Assembly: GCA_023898365.1 (NCBI GenBank)
Contig: CP060219.1
Location: 868,001-932,000 of the forward strand
Reading direction: 5' to 3'
From: Candidatus Woesearchaeota archaeon
Lineage (GTDB): Archaea; Nanobdellota; Nanobdellia; Woesearchaeales; GCA-023898365
Length of the DNA stretch: 64,000 nucleotides
Below the pieces are notes generated by a model, which was not told the origin of the DNA, did no database searches, and was given only the letters and a program-made list of their open reading frames with translations. The stretch's first letter is position 1; each line of letters opens with the position of its first letter. The position numbers and the translations under genes were made by a program. Positions 1-7,389 of the stretch are shown piece by piece.

Positions 1-224
1 TATGTAGGTTGTTGTTTTTGTTTGTCCGTTTTGTTGGTGTTGTGTTTGTTTGATTTTTTGTCCGTTTTCGTCGTAGGTGAATGTGTAGATTGTTGGTCCG
101 TTTTCTGTTCCGTTTTTTATGGTGGTTAGTTTGTTGAAGTTGTTGTATTCGTAGTGGTATCCTGGTTCTTGTATGATGTTTCCGTTTTGGTCGTAGTGGA
201 TTTCGTATTCTGGAGGATGAAACA
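1..224 (-). repeat. Perfect 224-bp duplication of the RHS core, copy A
   Basis: Bases 1-224 match 1675-1898 without a mismatch when read line by line, and diverge at 225/1899, just inside the signal-peptide coding region. The duplication probably extends past base 1, so 224 bp is a minimum. Confidence 0.95.
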
Positions 225-312
225 CTTCTGCATTAACGAACCCAGTAATAAACAATACTAGAAAAAGCGCAATTATGATCGAATAGTTTCTGCTTTTTTT
301 TCTTATCCCCAT
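1..312 (-). CDS. RHS-repeat secreted protein, second copy, cut by window edge
   Basis: The reading frame starts at ATG 312-310 and stays open for 104 codons to base 1, so the gene continues outside the window. It begins with a signal peptide: a basic MGIRKKSRN stretch, then a hydrophobic IIIALFLVLFITGF core ending in VNA. YD/RHS sequence follows (YEIHYDQNG). From codon 30 onward the DNA is identical to the RHS gene at 535-1974, but the signal peptides differ, so this is a paralogue and not an assembly echo of the same start. A TATA-like ATTATAAAA lies about 26 nt upstream of the ATG, suggesting its own promoter. The gene lies 33 bp downstream of the 65-aa candidate immunity gene, as in toxin-immunity arrays. 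Its C-terminal effector domain cannot be seen. Confidence 0.85.
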   Translation of the reverse strand, partial: MGIRKKSRNYSIIIALFLVLFITGFVNAEVFHPPEYEIHYDQNGNIIQEPGYHYEYNNFNKLTTIKNGTENGPTIYTFTYDENGQKIKQTQHQQNGQTKTTTYI

Positions 313-331
313 AGGGTGGGTTGAGGTGGAG

Positions 332-341
332 AATTTTATAA
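332..341 (-). promoter_or_regulatory. TATA box of the second RHS gene
   Basis: On the minus strand the sequence reads ATTATAAAAT, centred about 25 nt upstream of the ATG at 312. This matches the leaderless spacing seen repeatedly in this window. Confidence 0.5.
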
Positions 342-344
342 TAG

Positions 345-542
345 TTATCGGATTTTTTCCGTAAATATTTCGGCTTTCTTATGAATGAATGTTTCAAGTT
401 CTTTTTCAGTAAAGGATTTATTTAATTTTTTTAGATCTTGAAGAATTAATTTTTCAATTGCATAGGACATGTTTAATGCGCCGCACATCCTTTTTGCTTC
501 GCTGTACAATATGTTCCCTTGAAATTGCATTGGTTTATTCAT
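345..542 (-). CDS. Small helical protein, candidate immunity protein for the RHS toxin
   Basis: This 65-aa, Lys/Glu-rich, probably all-helical protein has no signal peptide and was not recognised as a family member. Its ATG (542-540) lies inside the last codons of the upstream RHS gene, giving an 8-nt overlap and probable translational coupling. In polymorphic toxin systems the gene directly after the toxin tip normally encodes the cognate immunity protein; position, size and cytoplasmic location fit that role. The functional call is inference from context only. It could also be an unrelated small gene. Confidence 0.6.
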   Translation of the reverse strand: MNKPMQFQGNILYSEAKRMCGALNMSYAIEKLILQDLKKLNKSFTEKELETFIHKKAEIFTEKIR

Positions 543-1974
543 TCCTGGTCACTTGCATCCAAATACTTTCTTTGTTACTTTTGTCATATAAATATTTTGC
601 GTATTGTTGCGTTTGCATGTCTTGCGGAGAAGGATTTTGTAATATTCCCGGAACAGTGGTTTTTCCTTCAAGCCAATATCTTCTCGCACTTCGTCCCATT
701 CCATCGCTAACAATATATTTTCCGTTATATTCCCACACACTAACAGGTCCTTTTTCCGCACCCGTGATAATGTTGATTGGTGTTACGACACTGCTCTTTT
801 TGATTTCGTGCGTACCATAGAGTTTTTTCAAAGGAAAATTCTGAACAGAACTTGTTGGCTTGATCGTCGGTTTAAAAAATGAACTTGCTTTTGTTAGAAC
901 GCCAAAATTCGTCCCGATTGCTGTTTCAATTAGTATTGATTTAATATCGAGCAAATCTTGATTCCATGCCCTGTCTTCATCAAGAAGATTATGTGTGAGT
1001 TGGCTGGCTCTTCCACCTGACACTGTGGAGATTGCCCCTCCTAAAGCATATCCTTCAAACCCTGATCCTGCTGCCGCAACTCCCAATCCTCCTGTTGCTG
1101 CTGCAACGCTACCAAATGCGGCACCACTCGCAGCATAGATGCCCACTTCTCCCCAATCAATGGTTCCATCAAATAGTGACTGTCCATTAATGATTTGTTG
1201 GATAAGGTTGGCTCCTCCTCCTATGACTCCTCCAAGTAATCCTCCAACAACAATGTGTGCCCAATGTCCGCTTGGGTCGGTGTATTTTATTGGGTTGTTG
1301 TTTGTGTAGGTGTATTTGTTGAGGTTTTGTGGGTTGTGGGGGTTTGTTGTTATGGTGTCTGGTTGGGTGAATTGTTTGGTGAGTGTGTTGTAGTTTCTTG
1401 CGTTGTAGTAGAGGAGGTTGTTTGTTGTTTGTTCTTGTCCTGTGTAGGTGTGTTGTGTTGTTGGGTTGTTTGTTGTTTTTCCGTATGGTAGGTAGGTGTT
1501 TTGTGTTGTTTCTTGTCCTTGTTGGTTTAGTGTTTTTGTTGTTGATCCTCTGATGTCTGTTAGGTAGTATGTTGTGTTGTTGTTTGTTTTTTTTGCTATT
1601 ATTTTTCCGTTTGCGTAGATTGTTGTTTGTGTTGTTGTGTTGTTTTCTTGTGTTGTTGTTTGGTAGTTTTCGTCTATGTAGGTTGTTGTTTTTGTTTGTC
1701 CGTTTTGTTGGTGTTGTGTTTGTTTGATTTTTTGTCCGTTTTCGTCGTAGGTGAATGTGTAGATTGTTGGTCCGTTTTCTGTTCCGTTTTTTATGGTGGT
1801 TAGTTTGTTGAAGTTGTTGTATTCGTAGTGGTATCCTGGTTCTTGTATGATGTTTCCGTTTTGGTCGTAGTGGATTTCGTATTCTGGAGGATGAAACATT
1901 GCAGCAGAACTTGAAGAAATAAAAAACATAATTAACAGTATTGCAAAAATTACTTTCTCGCAACCGCTTATCAT
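535..1974 (-). CDS. Secreted RHS-repeat protein with ParB/Srx-like C-terminal toxin candidate
   Basis: The 479-aa product has a signal peptide (about residues 1-25), YD repeats (about 26-115), and an RHS-associated core ending near residue 237, with the motifs YYNARNYN, FTQPDTI, LNKYTYTNNNP and the boundary DPSGH. A Gly/Ala-rich hydrophobic linker follows, then a C-terminal tip (about 390-479) with GKYIVSDGMGRSARRYW and a VPGIL strand. This resembles the DGxxR core of ParB/sulfiredoxin-fold domains used as toxin tips. RHS proteins usually encapsidate and deliver such tips; here the shell is short, so delivery is unclear. The core is coded almost without G or T, while the tip has ordinary composition, consistent with a swapped cassette. 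The next gene overlaps by 8 nt and is a candidate immunity protein. Confidence 0.85.
   Translation of the reverse strand: MISGCEKVIFAILLIMFFISSSSAAMFHPPEYEIHYDQNGNIIQEPGYHYEYNNFNKLTTIKNGTENGPTIYTFTYDENGQKIKQTQHQQNGQTKTTTYIDENYQTTTQENNTTTQTTIYANGKIIAKKTNNNTTYYLTDIRGSTTKTLNQQGQETTQNTYLPYGKTTNNPTTQHTYTGQEQTTNNLLYYNARNYNTLTKQFTQPDTITTNPHNPQNLNKYTYTNNNPIKYTDPSGHWAHIVVGGLLGGVIGGGANLIQQIINGQSLFDGTIDWGEVGIYAASGAAFGSVAAATGGLGVAAAGSGFEGYALGGAISTVSGGRASQLTHNLLDEDRAWNQDLLDIKSILIETAIGTNFGVLTKASSFFKPTIKPTSSVQNFPLKKLYGTHEIKKSSVVTPINIITGAEKGPVSVWEYNGKYIVSDGMGRSARRYWLEGKTTVPGILQNPSPQDMQTQQYAKYLYDKSNKESIWMQVTRNE
1675..1898 (-). repeat. Perfect 224-bp duplication of the RHS core, copy B
   Basis: This is the partner of bases 1-224. 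It covers the YD-repeat N-terminus of the complete RHS gene, starting immediately after the signal peptide. No mismatch was found, which implies recent duplication or gene conversion. Confidence 0.95.
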
Positions 1975-2047
1975 ATTTTGAAAGGCAGAACAAACTCTTT
2001 AATAAGTTTGTTTGAGGAGAATCGGAATATTTCCGAAATAAAAATCT

Positions 2048-2305
2048 TTATGTTGGCGGGCAGAATTTATGGTGTGCTTCATCAAGACCAATGAGGTTCT
2101 TCTTTTTTCGACCAGCATACGCGCCAAGTGCTAAACTTAAGAAAAAAACTGATCCGAGAAGAAGCACATAGTTGATGACAACAAAAAACGTTCTCATACC
2201 GGGAGTTGGAATTGCGTCGGATGCGGTTAACACTACGAGCATGATGGTAGTGATAAAGAGTGCGATGCCTCGCATCAAATTTGCAATGATAATGTTTGCT
2301 TTCAT
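2048..2305 (-). CDS. Small two-helix membrane protein
   Basis: The 85-aa product has two hydrophobic helices (about residues 5-28 and 37-62) separated by a short loop, followed by a basic GRKKK stretch. No family was recognised. An ATG at 2353 is possible but would overlap the tRNA-Arg gene. The ATG at 2305 lies 16 nt downstream of the tRNA discriminator base and is preferred. The gene is probably co-transcribed with the tRNA and released by 3' processing. Confidence 0.6.
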   Translation of the reverse strand: MKANIIIANLMRGIALFITTIMLVVLTASDAIPTPGMRTFFVVINYVLLLGSVFFLSLALGAYAGRKKKNLIGLDEAHHKFCPPT

Positions 2306-2321
2306 CGTATGTTCAAAAACA

Positions 2322-2393
2322 TGTCCCTGCGGGGGATCAAACCCCGATCTCAACCTCCGCAGGGTTGTGTACTATTCATTATACTACAGGGAC
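2322..2393 (-). tRNA. tRNA-Arg (anticodon GCG)
   Basis: A 72-nt cloverleaf can be folded by hand: acceptor GTCCCTG/CAGGGAC with A73, D stem GTAT/GTAC, anticodon stem CAACC/GGTTG with loop CTGCGGA (anticodon GCG), and T stem CGGGG/CCCCG with loop TTTGATC. CCA is not encoded. The D loop (AATGAATA) lacks the usual GG pair. It is transcribed toward the small membrane protein gene. Confidence 0.9.
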
Positions 2394-2451
2394 GTTATCT
2401 GAGTGGAATGGTTGATGGTTTTTATGTGTTGTGCTGGCAAATGTAAAAAAC

Positions 2452-2578
2452 TGCGGGGGGAGGGCTTCGAACCCACGAACCTACTTAAGGACAGGATTTC
2501 TCAACGCTCGATGCGTTGTTGTCCGCATGTTTAAGCTTCTTAAGTCCTGCGCATTTGACCAGACTTTGCTACCCCCGC
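2452..2578 (-). tRNA. tRNA-Leu (anticodon TAA) with a 41-nt intron
   Basis: The acceptor is GCGGGGG/CCCCCGC with A73. The anticodon stem CAGGA/TCCTG encloses loop CTTAAG-A, anticodon TAA, and a long class II variable arm follows. An insert of about 41 nt (2498-2538) sits after position 37, the canonical archaeal intron site, leaving an 86-nt mature tRNA. The T stem GTGGG/CCCTC contains a T50-T64 mismatch. CCA is not encoded. A TATA box lies about 29 nt upstream. Confidence 0.9.
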
Positions 2579-2603
2579 GCAACAGATGAGAACAGAGAAT
2601 TTC

Positions 2604-2611
2604 TTTATAAA
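2604..2611 (-). promoter_or_regulatory. TATA box of tRNA-Leu
   Basis: Palindromic TTTATAAA, centred about 29 nt upstream of the tRNA 5' end on the minus strand. Confidence 0.6.
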
Positions 2612-2680
2612 GGTACTGGTAAGGGGCAAAATAGATACTTTTAAGTAATATTTCTTTTTGATGCTACGTGGGGTGCACGC

Positions 2681-3421
2681 ATGGTTTGTATTGGAATAAT
2701 AGGAGGTTCAGGTCTTGACGATCCGAAGCTCTTGCAAGATGCGAAGGAGCTGACGGTCACAACAGCATATGGTTCTCCTTCATCAGCACTGTTGACGGGA
2801 ACACTATTGGGTGTTTCTGTTGTTATTTTGGCGCGTCATGGCAGGCATCATGAAATTCCTCCTTCGCAAGTTAATTTTCGAGCAAACATTCAATCGCTTG
2901 TCGACCAAGGCGTCACGCACATTCTAGCAACAACTGCTGTTGGTTCTCTTCGCGAATCGATACGTCCAGGAGATCTTGTTTTCCCTGATCAAGTAATTGA
3001 TTTTACAAAGAAGCGTGCGATGTCGTTTTATGAAAAGAAAGTGGTGCATACGCCGATGGCAGATCCTTTTGATGCGTCGCTTCGAGAGCTTCTTGTTTTG
3101 AAAGCAGAAGAATTGCAGTTTTCGTTTCATAAGAAGGGAACGCTCATTACAATTGAAGGCCCTCGGTTTTCAACAAAGGCAGAAAGTTCTTTGTTTCGAT
3201 TATGGAATGCCGACATAATTAATATGTCCACATGTCCCGAAGTGTTTCTTGCAAATGAACTGGGTATTCCTTATCAAGCAATTGCCATGTCGACAGATTA
3301 TGATTGTTGGAAAGAAGATGAGGAACCTGTTTCGTTTCCTATCATCTTACAGCGTATGAAAGAAAATGCAGATAAGGTAAAGAATCTTTTACTTGCTGTT
3401 GTTGGAGCGATGAAACTATGA
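2681..3421 (+). CDS. mtnP: S-methyl-5'-thioadenosine phosphorylase
   Basis: The 246-aa product matches the family length. It belongs to the PNP/MTAP family that splits methylthioadenosine with phosphate into adenine and methylthioribose-1-phosphate. Visible landmarks are the N-terminal IIGGSGL phosphate-binding loop, ARHGRHH near residue 50, ITIEGPRF near residue 160, the active-site segment NMSTCPEVFLANELGI, and AMSTDYDCW, whose Asp-Tyr-Asp is typical of MTAP rather than guanosine/inosine phosphorylases. The stop codon overlaps the apt start (ATGA), so released adenine is probably captured directly by the next enzyme. Specificity for inosine cannot be fully excluded. Confidence 0.9.
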   Translation: MVCIGIIGGSGLDDPKLLQDAKELTVTTAYGSPSSALLTGTLLGVSVVILARHGRHHEIPPSQVNFRANIQSLVDQGVTHILATTAVGSLRESIRPGDLVFPDQVIDFTKKRAMSFYEKKVVHTPMADPFDASLRELLVLKAEELQFSFHKKGTLITIEGPRFSTKAESSLFRLWNADIINMSTCPEVFLANELGIPYQAIAMSTDYDCWKEDEEPVSFPIILQRMKENADKVKNLLLAVVGAMKL

Positions 3422-3954
3422 GTGGCACTATTATTTCTTCCTATATTCGAACGATTCCGGATTTTCCAAAGAAAGGAATTATGTTTCGTGATGTTACAAC
3501 TCTTTTTAAAGATCCTCAAGGATTGCACTTATGTCTTGCAGATTTTCACAAGCGATATAAGGAGTCTGGTGTTGAAGTTGTTGCGGGTATTGAAGCAAGG
3601 GGTTTTATTGTTGGCGCCGCACTTGCGAATTTGCTAAACGTCGGATTTGTTCCTGTACGAAAGAAAGGGAAACTTCCTGGGGAGGTTGTTTCACAAACAT
3701 ATGAGTTAGAATATGGTTCTGACACCATCGAGATACATAAGGATGCGATCAGTTCTGGTCAGAAGGTGCTTCTTATTGATGATCTTCTCGCAACGGGAGG
3801 TACTGCACTTGCTGCCTCCAAACTTATCGAGCTTTTGGGAGGAACACTTATTGAATGTGCTTTTGTTGTAAATTTACCTGATTTGGGCGGTGCCAAATTG
3901 CTTGAGCATGCTGGTCTTCGATGGTATGCTCAAACAGCTTTTTCAGGCGATTAA
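3418..3954 (+). CDS. apt: Adenine phosphoribosyltransferase
   Basis: The 178-aa bacterial-type APRT converts adenine and PRPP into AMP. Seen are the N-terminal IPDFPKKGIMFRDVTTL segment, the flexible-loop stretch VPVRKKGKLPG, and the PRPP-binding motif VLLIDDLLATGGTA near residue 120. The ATG is part of an ATGA overlap with mtnP, so the two form a coupled purine-salvage unit. Its stop shares bases with the stop of the convergent gene at 3951. Confidence 0.95.
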   Translation: MSGTIISSYIRTIPDFPKKGIMFRDVTTLFKDPQGLHLCLADFHKRYKESGVEVVAGIEARGFIVGAALANLLNVGFVPVRKKGKLPGEVVSQTYELEYGSDTIEIHKDAISSGQKVLLIDDLLATGGTALAASKLIELLGGTLIECAFVVNLPDLGGAKLLEHAGLRWYAQTAFSGD

Positions 3955-4283
3955 AAACGTCTTCCTGAAAAGTTGAATATTTCAGTTATGTTTACTGAGC
4001 TTGGCGCGACATTATTGCGATCGATTGCGTGGGTTACGGGTTCGCGTTCTTTTCGCTCAAGAAATCGTTGTCGTGTTTGTTGGACGGTTTCTTTATCTTT
4101 ATGCTTTGCTAATAGATCGCTCATAATTTGCACGTCTCGCTCAAGCTTGGTTATGCGTTCAAGCATGAGGTTATTGCTGCGCTCTTGCATGAGTCGCATG
4201 CGTTTTATCAGCTGTCCTAAGAATTCTGTTTTTTCCGTCTCCGTGAGTGTCGTTTGCATAGTTTGTAGCATTCGTTTCTTCAT
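3951..4283 (-). CDS. Coiled-coil protein of unknown function
   Basis: This 110-aa, highly charged protein is rich in Arg, Glu, Gln and Met. Residues about 15-85 look like a continuous amphipathic helix able to form a coiled coil, and a short tail ending SGRRF follows. No enzymatic motif, signal peptide or membrane segment was seen, and no family was recognised. It converges with apt and is divergent from eif6. Confidence 0.6.
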   Translation of the reverse strand: MKKRMLQTMQTTLTETEKTEFLGQLIKRMRLMQERSNNLMLERITKLERDVQIMSDLLAKHKDKETVQQTRQRFLERKEREPVTHAIDRNNVAPSSVNITEIFNFSGRRF

Positions 4284-4394
4284 TTATAAATATTTCTATT
4301 TTTACATATTAGTATATGTTATAGTATACTAGTCTCAATGATTTTATTTTTCTTTGAGCAATACCTTTTAAAAGCATACCTGAGTTGTACCCGT

Positions 4395-5063
4395 ATGCAC
4401 GTAAAACCACTTAACTTTTCCGGAAACCCAACCATTGGACTCTACGGATTCGCGACGGACCGCTTTGTCATTCTCGGACCAGAAGTCCCAGAAGAAATAC
4501 GTGAAGATATTGAGCGAATTCTTCAAGTTCCTGTCTTGACAACTACGATAATTGGCACTTCCTTAGTCGGCGCATTTCTCTCAGGAACTGAAGAAAAACT
4601 TCTTGTTCCAAGCATTATCGATAAAAAAGAATTAGAAAAACTTCACACCTTGCCTTGTGATGTCTTTGTTCTCAAAACAAAACTCACGTGTCTTGGAAAT
4701 AATATTCTCATTGGAAAAAAAGCAGTGTTAATTCACCCAGAATTTCCAGAATCTATTAGAAAAGAAATCGAAACATTTCTTGGAAAACCCACTCAGTACT
4801 TTACTTACGAACATATCGAAGCAGTAGGATCAATTGCAGTTATTAACGGAAACAAAGGATTATTTGCTTCCATCTTGCCCGATGAAGAACTCGTCGCTCT
4901 TGAAAAACTTCTTGGCGTTGAAATCACCACGGGGACGGTCAACAAAGGAAATCCCTTTGTACGAAGTGGCATTATTGCAAATAAACATGGTTTTGTCATC
5001 GGAAGTTTATCGGGCGGACCTGAAATAACAAATGCCGATGAAGCCTTGGGGTTCCTCCAATGA
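4395..5063 (+). CDS. eif6: Translation initiation factor 6 (aIF6)
   Basis: The 222-aa product binds the 50S subunit and blocks premature joining with 30S. The sequence shows the family's five-fold pseudo-repeat: NPTIGLYGFATD, GTSLVGAFLSG, CLGNNILIGKK, VGSIAVINGNKGLF and RSGIIANKHGFVIGS. An upstream in-frame ATG at 4338 would add a non-conserved hydrophobic stretch; the ATG at 4395, beginning MHVKPLNF, fits the family. It overlaps pfdA by ATGA, in the conserved archaeal order aIF6-prefoldin-FtsY. The usual L31e/L39e/L18Ae neighbours are absent here. Confidence 0.95.
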   Translation: MHVKPLNFSGNPTIGLYGFATDRFVILGPEVPEEIREDIERILQVPVLTTTIIGTSLVGAFLSGTEEKLLVPSIIDKKELEKLHTLPCDVFVLKTKLTCLGNNILIGKKAVLIHPEFPESIRKEIETFLGKPTQYFTYEHIEAVGSIAVINGNKGLFASILPDEELVALEKLLGVEITTGTVNKGNPFVRSGIIANKHGFVIGSLSGGPEITNADEALGFLQ

Positions 5064-5431
5064 GCATCAAAATAAAACAAGAAGAATCTGATCGGGCATC
5101 ACTTCCTCACGGAATTGATCCAATGCACCTTGCGCAATCAATAGAGTTTTTTGAAGAGCAAAAAGCAGAACTCGAACTTGCACTTTCAGCACTTCACGAA
5201 TATGAACTTGTAGAAGATGGAACGGAAATGCTTGTGCCACTTGCAACCGGCATCTTCTTGCCAGGCATCATCAAAAAATCATCAACTGCAGTAGTTTCTG
5301 TTGGAGCAGACACGGCAGTTGAAAAGAAAGTAGAGGATATTCGCGCTTTTCTTGAAGAGCGCCTGCAAGAACTTACCAAACACTTGCAGGAATTGGTACA
5401 TGTCTATGAACACCTGATGCAGGGGCACTGA
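5060..5431 (+). CDS. pfdA: Prefoldin subunit alpha
   Basis: The 123-aa product is the alpha subunit of the alpha2-beta4 prefoldin chaperone, which hands nascent proteins to the thermosome. An N-terminal helix (about 20-50) with the SIEFFEEQKAELE pattern, a central beta-hairpin region (LVPLATGIFLPG), and a C-terminal coiled-coil helix (about 90-120) fit the prefoldin fold. The start lies in an ATGA overlap with eif6, and ftsY follows after 2 nt. Confidence 0.9.
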   Translation: MSIKIKQEESDRASLPHGIDPMHLAQSIEFFEEQKAELELALSALHEYELVEDGTEMLVPLATGIFLPGIIKKSSTAVVSVGADTAVEKKVEDIRAFLEERLQELTKHLQELVHVYEHLMQGH

Positions 5432-5433
5432 CG

Positions 5434-7041
5434 ATGTTTAAATTCTTAAAAGAAAAACTTAAAGCGGCTGTTTCTTCCTTTACGAAAGATGTTGAAGAAC
5501 AAGCAGAAGTTGTGCAAGAAGATGTACTGCTGCCTGCCGAAAAACAACCTTCTCAGCCAAAACCAAAAAAAGAAAAAACAGCTACTGTTAAAGAAACGAA
5601 AGAAACGAAAGGTAACGATGCAGAAAAAAAGAACGTAGAAAAAGTTAAAGAAACAAAAGCAGAACAATCAAACAGTAAAGAAAACGTAGCTGGAAAAAAA
5701 GTACCTGTTAAAGAATCACAAAAAGCAATAAGGGACGAAACGAAAGAGATAGGCGAGAATAAGAAAGCGGAAAAATCAAACGTTACAGAAGAAAAAGAGA
5801 GTGCTGTTCAAGAACTCTCGCGTAAAGAAAAGCAAGAAGAAAAACAAATAACGTCCGAACCTGTTCAACAAGAAAAACCAATTGAACAACAGGTTGACCA
5901 AAAAGAAATTGACGCTACGCATGCAAATGAATCTCCTCTTGTTTTAGAAACTATTGAAGAACCTCAAGAAGAACCTCAAGAAAAAAAAGGATTTTTCAAA
6001 AAACTTTTTGGTAAAAAAGAAAAATCCGAAGAGCTCGTTGACAAGCAGGACGTCGCGCAAAAAAAACCTCTTTTACGTGAAACAGATACTGAACTGGTCA
6101 AAACAGCAAAACAAGAACCTGTTTCCAAAAAAGCGCCAGTAGCAGAACAAGAACCTGAAGAAAAAAAGAAAGGATTCTTTTCGTCAGTCACAGAACGCTT
6201 AACGCGTTATGTTATTTCCGAAGAAAAATTCAATGAGTTATTCTGGGAAATCGAAATTGCTCTTCTTGAGAATAATGTGGCTGTTGAAGTCATTGAAAAA
6301 GTAAAAGACGATTTATGGCGCGGGTTACAACAAGAAAAACTCAGCAAAAAAGATATTGAAGAAAAAATTCTTGCAACCCTTAAATCAACGTTTGATGAAT
6401 TATTAAGTATTGAACAGTTTGATCTATTAGAACAAATAGAGCAAAAAAAACCCTACATTATTTGTATGATTGGAGTGAATGGCTCTGGAAAAACAACAAC
6501 GCTTGCGAAACTCGTATATTATTTACAACAGCATAACAAAACAGTTGTTGTTGCTGCCGCAGATACCTTTCGAGCAGCAGCCATTGATCAACTTAAAGAA
6601 CACACAGAAATACTCGGTGTTAAACTCATTGCTCACGATTATCAATCAGATCCTGCAGCGGTTGCCTATGATGCCGTCGCGCATGCAAAAGCAAAAGATA
6701 TTGATGTGGTGCTTATCGATTCAGCAGGTCGCTTGCATTCAAATGATAATTTAATGAATGAACTAAAGAAAATTATTCGCGTTAGTTCGCCAGATTTGAA
6801 ACTCTTCGTTGGAGAAAGTATAACAGGAAATGATTGTGTGGAACAAACAAAAGTCTTTAACGATGCCGTAGGTATTGACGGAATTGTACTTTCAAAAGCC
6901 GATGTTGATGAAAAAGGCGGAGCTGCCATATCTGTTTCATACATAACAAGAAAGCCCATTCTCTTTCTTGGAACAGGTCAAACGTATGATGATCTTGAAC
7001 CCTTTTCCAAAGAAAAAATTCTAAACGCAATAGGTTTATAG
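5434..7041 (+). CDS. ftsY: Signal recognition particle receptor FtsY
   Basis: The 535-aa membrane-targeting GTPase docks SRP-ribosome complexes at the translocon. Residues about 30-250 are an unusually long, Lys/Glu-rich low-complexity acidic/basic region (the A domain), roughly half the protein. The NG domain follows: GVNGSGKTTTLAKL P-loop (near 350), DTFRAAAIDQL, DSAGRL, and LSKADVDEKGGA near the end. The closing GTPase segment reads GESITGND where many relatives have DALAGND. It is the last gene of the eif6-pfdA-ftsY operon. Confidence 0.95.
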   Translation: MFKFLKEKLKAAVSSFTKDVEEQAEVVQEDVLLPAEKQPSQPKPKKEKTATVKETKETKGNDAEKKNVEKVKETKAEQSNSKENVAGKKVPVKESQKAIRDETKEIGENKKAEKSNVTEEKESAVQELSRKEKQEEKQITSEPVQQEKPIEQQVDQKEIDATHANESPLVLETIEEPQEEPQEKKGFFKKLFGKKEKSEELVDKQDVAQKKPLLRETDTELVKTAKQEPVSKKAPVAEQEPEEKKKGFFSSVTERLTRYVISEEKFNELFWEIEIALLENNVAVEVIEKVKDDLWRGLQQEKLSKKDIEEKILATLKSTFDELLSIEQFDLLEQIEQKKPYIICMIGVNGSGKTTTLAKLVYYLQQHNKTVVVAAADTFRAAAIDQLKEHTEILGVKLIAHDYQSDPAAVAYDAVAHAKAKDIDVVLIDSAGRLHSNDNLMNELKKIIRVSSPDLKLFVGESITGNDCVEQTKVFNDAVGIDGIVLSKADVDEKGGAAISVSYITRKPILFLGTGQTYDDLEPFSKEKILNAIGL

Positions 7042-7083
7042 AGCTCCAAAAACTATATAAACAGGAACAGCGCATAAACATCT

Positions 7084-7389
7084 ATGAAAACAAAAGCTAA
7101 ATCGTTTTTCGGATCATTGCTCGGTCTTGGTGTGACAAGCATTCTTGAAGATGTTTCGAAAGGGGTAAAAAAGACTATTGATGAAACTGAAAAGAAGATA
7201 TCTCTTCTCCTTGAGCGTCTTGTAAAGAAGCTCGTCATCCTCTTCATGGTCTTTGTAGGGCTTGTCTACGTTTTTGCTGGGCTGGTACGATTTCTCAATG
7301 AACAATTAAGTTCGGCATTTATTGGCTACTTTATTGTGGGCGGTGTTCTCCTTCTCTTGGGTTGGTTTGCAAAATACTTGACAAAATGA
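7084..7389 (+). CDS. Small membrane protein
   Basis: The 101-aa product has an amphipathic, Lys/Glu-rich N-terminal half (about residues 18-48) and two transmembrane helices (about 49-70 and 77-97), resembling phage holin superfamily III or YqjE-like small proteins; no family is certain. The stop overlaps the next start (ATGA), so it is translationally coupled to another membrane protein. Confidence 0.65.
   Translation: MKTKAKSFFGSLLGLGVTSILEDVSKGVKKTIDETEKKISLLLERLVKKLVILFMVFVGLVYVFAGLVRFLNEQLSSAFIGYFIVGGVLLLLGWFAKYLTK

Noticed and set aside
1255..1491. Plus-strand reading frame of Val/Cys/Leu in the RHS region
   Set aside because: It is an artefact of the G/T-only strand opposite the RHS core; no start signal and extreme composition.
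1270..1898. Diversity-generating retroelement variable region (many AAC codons)
   Set aside because: No reverse transcriptase or template repeat seen, and the duplicated copy is identical instead of adenine-mutated.
5446..6191. Phe/Ser-rich frames opposite the FtsY A domain
   Set aside because: Shadow of the Lys/Glu low-complexity region.
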